Assembly (NCBI GenBank): GCA_039707655.1
Contig: CM077676.1
Location: 191,638,936 to 191,702,935, forward strand
Length of the DNA: 64,000 nt
Origin: Elymus sibiricus
Taxonomy: Eukaryota; Streptophyta; Magnoliopsida; Poales; Poaceae
Direction of reading: 5' to 3'
Positions 60,901 through 64,000 of this stretch are shown here, one piece after another. Each line of letters starts with the position of its first letter. Position 1 is the first letter of the stretch. The notes under the pieces were generated by a model. It did no database searches. It was given only the letters and a program-made list of their open reading frames with translations, and was not told the DNA's origin. The position numbers and the translations under genes are program-made.

Positions 60901-63900
60901 GGACGCCGAGACGAGCACGTGACAACACCGCCACCCTGTCTATCTTAGGGTTACGCGAGTCAAGGCGGACGTCGTCGCGGTAGCGACGACGGACGCCGAG
61001 ATGAGCACGTGACACCACCGCCACCCTGTCTAACTTAGGGTTAAGCGAGTCGAGGCGGACGTCGTCGCGGTAGCGACGACGGACGCCGAGACGAGCACGT
61101 GACAACACCGCCACCCTGTCTATCTTAGGGTTACGTGAGTCCAGGCGGACGTCGTCGCGGTAGCGACGACGGACGCCGAGACGAGCACGTGACACCACTG
61201 CCAACCTGTCTAACTTAGGGTTACGCGAGTCGAGGCGGACGTCGTCGCGGTAGCGACGACGGACGCCGAGACGAGCACGTGACACCACTGCCACCCTGTC
61301 TAACTTAGGGTTACGCGAGTCGAGGCGGACGTCGTCGCGGTAGCGACGACGGACGCCGAGACGAGCACGTGACACCACCGCCACCCTGTTTATCCTAGGG
61401 TTACGCGAGTCGAGGCGGACGTCGTCGCGGTAGCGACGACAGACGCCTAGACGAGCACGTGACACCACCGCCACCCTGTCTAACTTAGGGTTAAGCGAGT
61501 CGAGGCGGACGTCGTCGCGGTAGCGACGACGGACGCCGACACGAGCACGTGACACCACCGCCACCCTGTCTAACTTAGGGTTTCGGGAGTTGAGGCGGAC
61601 GTCGAGACGAGCACGTGACACCACTGCCACCCTGTCTAACTTAGGGTTACGCGAGTCGAGGAAGACGTCTGCGCGGTAGCGACGACGGACGCCGAGACGA
61701 GCACGTGGCACCGCTGCCACCCTGTCTTAGGGTCACGCGAGTCGAGGTGGACGTCGTCGTGGTAGCGACGACGGACGCCGAGATGAGCACGTGACACCAC
61801 CACCACCCTGTCTATCTTAGGGTTACGCGAGTCGAGGCGGACGTCATCGCGGTAGCGACGACGGACGCCGAGACGAGCACGTGACAACACCGCCACCCTG
61901 TCTATCTTAGGGTTACGCGAGTCGAGGCGGACATCGTTGCGGTAGTGACGACTGACGCCGAGACGAGCACGTGACACCACTGCCACCCTGTCTAACTTTG
62001 GGTTACGCGAGTCGAGGCGGACGTCGTCGCGGTAGCGACGACGGACGCCGAGACGAGCACGTGACAACACTGCCACCCTGGCTAACTTAGGGTTACGCGA
62101 GTCGAGGCGAACGTCATCGCGGTAGCGACGACGGACGCCAAGACGAGCTCGTGACACCACGGCCACCCTGTCTAACTTAGGGTTAAGCGAGTCGAGGCGG
62201 ACGTCGAGACGAGCACGTGACACCACTACCACCCTGTCTAACTTAGGGTTACGCGAGTCGAGGCGGACGTCTTTGCGGTAGCGACGACGGACGCCGAGAT
62301 GAGCACGTGACACCACCGCCACCCTATCTATCTTAGCGTTACGCGAGTCGAGGCGAACGTCGTCGCGGTAGCGACGACGGACGCCGAGACGAGCACGTGA
62401 CACCACCGCCACCCTGTATATCTTTGCGTTACGCGAGTTGAGGCGGATGTCTTTGCGGTAGCGATGACGGACGCCGAGACGAGCACGTGACAACACCGCC
62501 ACCCTGTCTATCTTAGGGTTACGCGAGTCGAGGCGGACGTCGTCGCGGTAGCGACGACGGACGCCGAGACGAGCACGTGACACCACCGCCACCCTGTCTA
62601 ACTTAGGGTTAAGCGAGTCGAGGCGGACGTCGTCGCGGTAGCGACGACGGACGCCGAGACGAGCACGTGACAACACCGCCACCCTGTCTATCTTAGGGTT
62701 ACGCGAGTCCAGGCGGACGTCGTCGCGGTAGCGACGACGGACGCCGAGACGAGCACGTGACACCACTGCCACCATGTCTAACTTAGGGTTACGCGAGTCG
62801 AGGCGGACGTCGTCGCGGTAGCGACGACGGACGCCGAGACGAGCACGTGACACCACTGCCACCCTGTCTAACTTAGGGTTACGCGAGTCGAGGCGGACGT
62901 CGTCGCGGTAGCGACGACGGACGCCGAGACGAGCACGTGACACTACCGCCACCCTGTTTATCCTAGGGTTACGCGAGTCGAGGCGGACGTCGTCGCGGTA
63001 GCGACGACAGACGCCTAGACGAGCACGTGACACCACCGCCACCCTGTCTAACTTAGGGTTAAGCGAGTCGAGGCGGACGTCGTCGCGGTAGCGACGACGG
63101 ACGCCGAGACGAGCACGTGACAACACCGCCACCCTGTCTATCTTAGGGTTACGCGAGTCAAGGCGGACGTCGTCGTGGTAGCGACGACGGACGCCGAGAC
63201 GAGCACGTGACACCACTGCCACCCTGTCTAACTTAGGGTTACGCGAGTCGAGGCGGACGTCGTCGCGGTAGCTACGACGGACGCCGAGACGAGCACGTGA
63301 CACCACTGCCACCCTGTCTAACTTAGGGTTACGCGAGTCGAGCCGGACGTCGTCGCGGTAGCGACGACGGACGCCGAGACGAGCACGTGACACCACCGCC
63401 ACCCTGTCTAACTTAGGGTTATGCGAGTCGAGGCGGACGTCGTCGCGGTAGCGACGACGGACGCCGAGACGAGCACGTGACACCACCGCCACCCTGTTTA
63501 TCCTAGGGTTACGCGAGTCGAGGCGGACGTCGTCGCGGTAGCGACGACAGACGCCTAGACGAGCACGTGACACCACTGCCACCCTGTCTATCTTAGGGTT
63601 ACGCGAGTCGAGGCGGACGTCATCGCGGTAGCGACGACGGACGCCGAGACGAGCACGTGACAACACCGCCACCCTGTCTATCTTAGGGTTACGCGAGTCG
63701 AGGCGGACATCGTTGCGGTAGTGACGACGAACGCCGAGACGAGCACGTGACACCACTGCCACCCTGTCTAACTTTGGGTTACGCGAGTCGAGGCGGACGT
63801 CGTCGCGGTAGCGACGACGGACGCCGAGACGAGCACGTGACAACACTGCCACCCTGGCTAACTTAGGGTTACGCGAGTCGAGGCGAACGTCGTCGCGGTA

Positions 63901-63933
63901 GCGACGACGGACGCCAAGACGAGCACGTGACAC
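58000..63933. repeat. 3,188-bp tandem duplication near the window end
   Basis: Private variants recur at an offset of 3,188 bp: CCAACCTGTC at 58013 and 61201, GGTTTCGGGA at 58391 and 61579, TAGCTACGAC at 60081 and 63269. Identity breaks near 60745/63933, where the first copy has a TTTATCCTAGGG unit and the second a TCTAACTTAGGG unit. Copies differ by only a few bases in between. Confidence 0.87.
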
Positions 63934-64000
63934 CACGGCCACCCTGTCTAACTTAGGGTTAAGCGAGTCGAGGCGGACGTCGAGACGAGCACGTGACACC

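Larger units (their letters stand above)
12981..64000. repeat. 51-kb tandem array of a 90-bp unit (about 580 copies), open at the window edge
   Basis: Unit 1 is 12981-13070 and GAGC-A-CGTGAC recurs every 90 bp to the end of the window. The consensus is about 64% GC with about 15 CpGs. In unit coordinates: CACGTG at 4-9, TTAGGGTTA at 33-41, GACGTC at 56-61, and an inverted repeat CGTCGTCGC-GGTA-GCGACGACG at 58-79. Units differ by a few substitutions. Rarer length classes are 66 bp (loss of positions 62-85), 86 bp (loss of four bases near 28-31) and 89 bp (loss of one base, for example near 21980, 26371, 28298 and 39869). Higher-order blocks are duplicated at several scales. No other sequence interrupts the array. 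The right end is not in the window, so the true length is at least 51 kb. I know of no named satellite that matches, but no search was possible. Confidence 0.98.

Noticed and set aside
12967..63999. About 27 long minus-strand ORFs as real Arg-rich repeat proteins
   Set aside because: They start at GTG, contain almost no ATG, are broken at each 86-bp and 89-bp unit, and follow directly from a stop-free frame in a 90-bp unit. No domain, intron signal or promoter on that strand is seen. I kept one representative as a non-coding entry.
12981..64000. CRISPR-like array
   Set aside because: Units are contiguous and share similarity over their whole length; there are no unique spacers, and the context is plant retrotransposons.
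12981..64000. Ribosomal DNA intergenic spacer subrepeats
   Set aside because: The array is GC-rich and tandem, but no rRNA gene sequence is present and the flank is an LTR with a PBS. A database search would settle it.
12981..64000. True telomeric or subtelomeric repeat because of TTAGGGTTA
   Set aside because: Each unit has only a single 9-base telobox-like motif embedded in 81 bases of unrelated sequence, and there is no run of TTTAGGG.

Overview
This window looks like nested-retrotransposon DNA from a large grass genome, most probably a Triticeae species (wheat, Aegilops or barley relatives). The evidence is the LTR ends (TGATACGTCC and TGATACGTCTCC starts, TGATGACCCAC and similar ends), Athila-type gypsy proteins next to a tRNA-Asp-type primer-binding site, TTTGCCGTCTGC subterminal repeats, and the absence of any ordinary host gene. 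The taxon and family names come from recalled motifs, not from a search.

Layout. (1) 1-484: inverted TTTGCCGTC repeats of a DNA transposon, probably CACTA class, which interrupt the integrase of the next element. (2) 485-6338: a minus-strand Athila-type gypsy element with a 1,519-bp 5' LTR (4820-6338), tRNA-Asp PBS, gag, protease, RT, RNase H and integrase. Three in-frame stops and one frameshift break its polyprotein. (3) 6339-9083: the start of a minus-strand copia-type element with a 2,545-bp LTR, a tRNA-Met PBS and the first 45 codons of gag. The gypsy element sits directly inside that gag. (4) 9084-9267 and about 12290-12969: two pieces of one probable plus-strand LTR. (5) 9268 to about 12285: a plus-strand element with a 1,637-bp LTR, a tRNA-Asp-like PBS and degenerate zinc-knuckle ORFs, which appears to split LTR (4).

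(6) 12981-64000: a tandem array of 90-bp units, about 580 copies over 51 kb, still running at the window edge. It starts inside the PBS of LTR (4): the last bases of TGGTATCAGAGC are also the first bases of unit 1. A unit is about 64% GC with about 15 CpGs. It carries a G-box (CACGTG), a telobox-like TTAGGGTTA, a C-box (GACGTC) and a perfect 9-bp hairpin with a GGTA loop. Length variants of 66, 86 and 89 bp mark an irregular higher-order structure. Blocks of 1.2-4.4 kb are duplicated nearly exactly, which points to recent unequal exchange or segmental duplication.

The minus strand of the array is open in 30-residue Arg-rich repeats for up to 2,154 codons. These frames begin at GTG, contain almost no ATG, and are broken by a recurrent 4-bp deletion. 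I therefore read them as a by-product of a 90-bp (3n) period without stop codons, not as genes. The notable object is the array itself: a promoter-bearing LTR whose internal region has been replaced by, or has expanded into, a 51-kb hairpin and telobox repeat.
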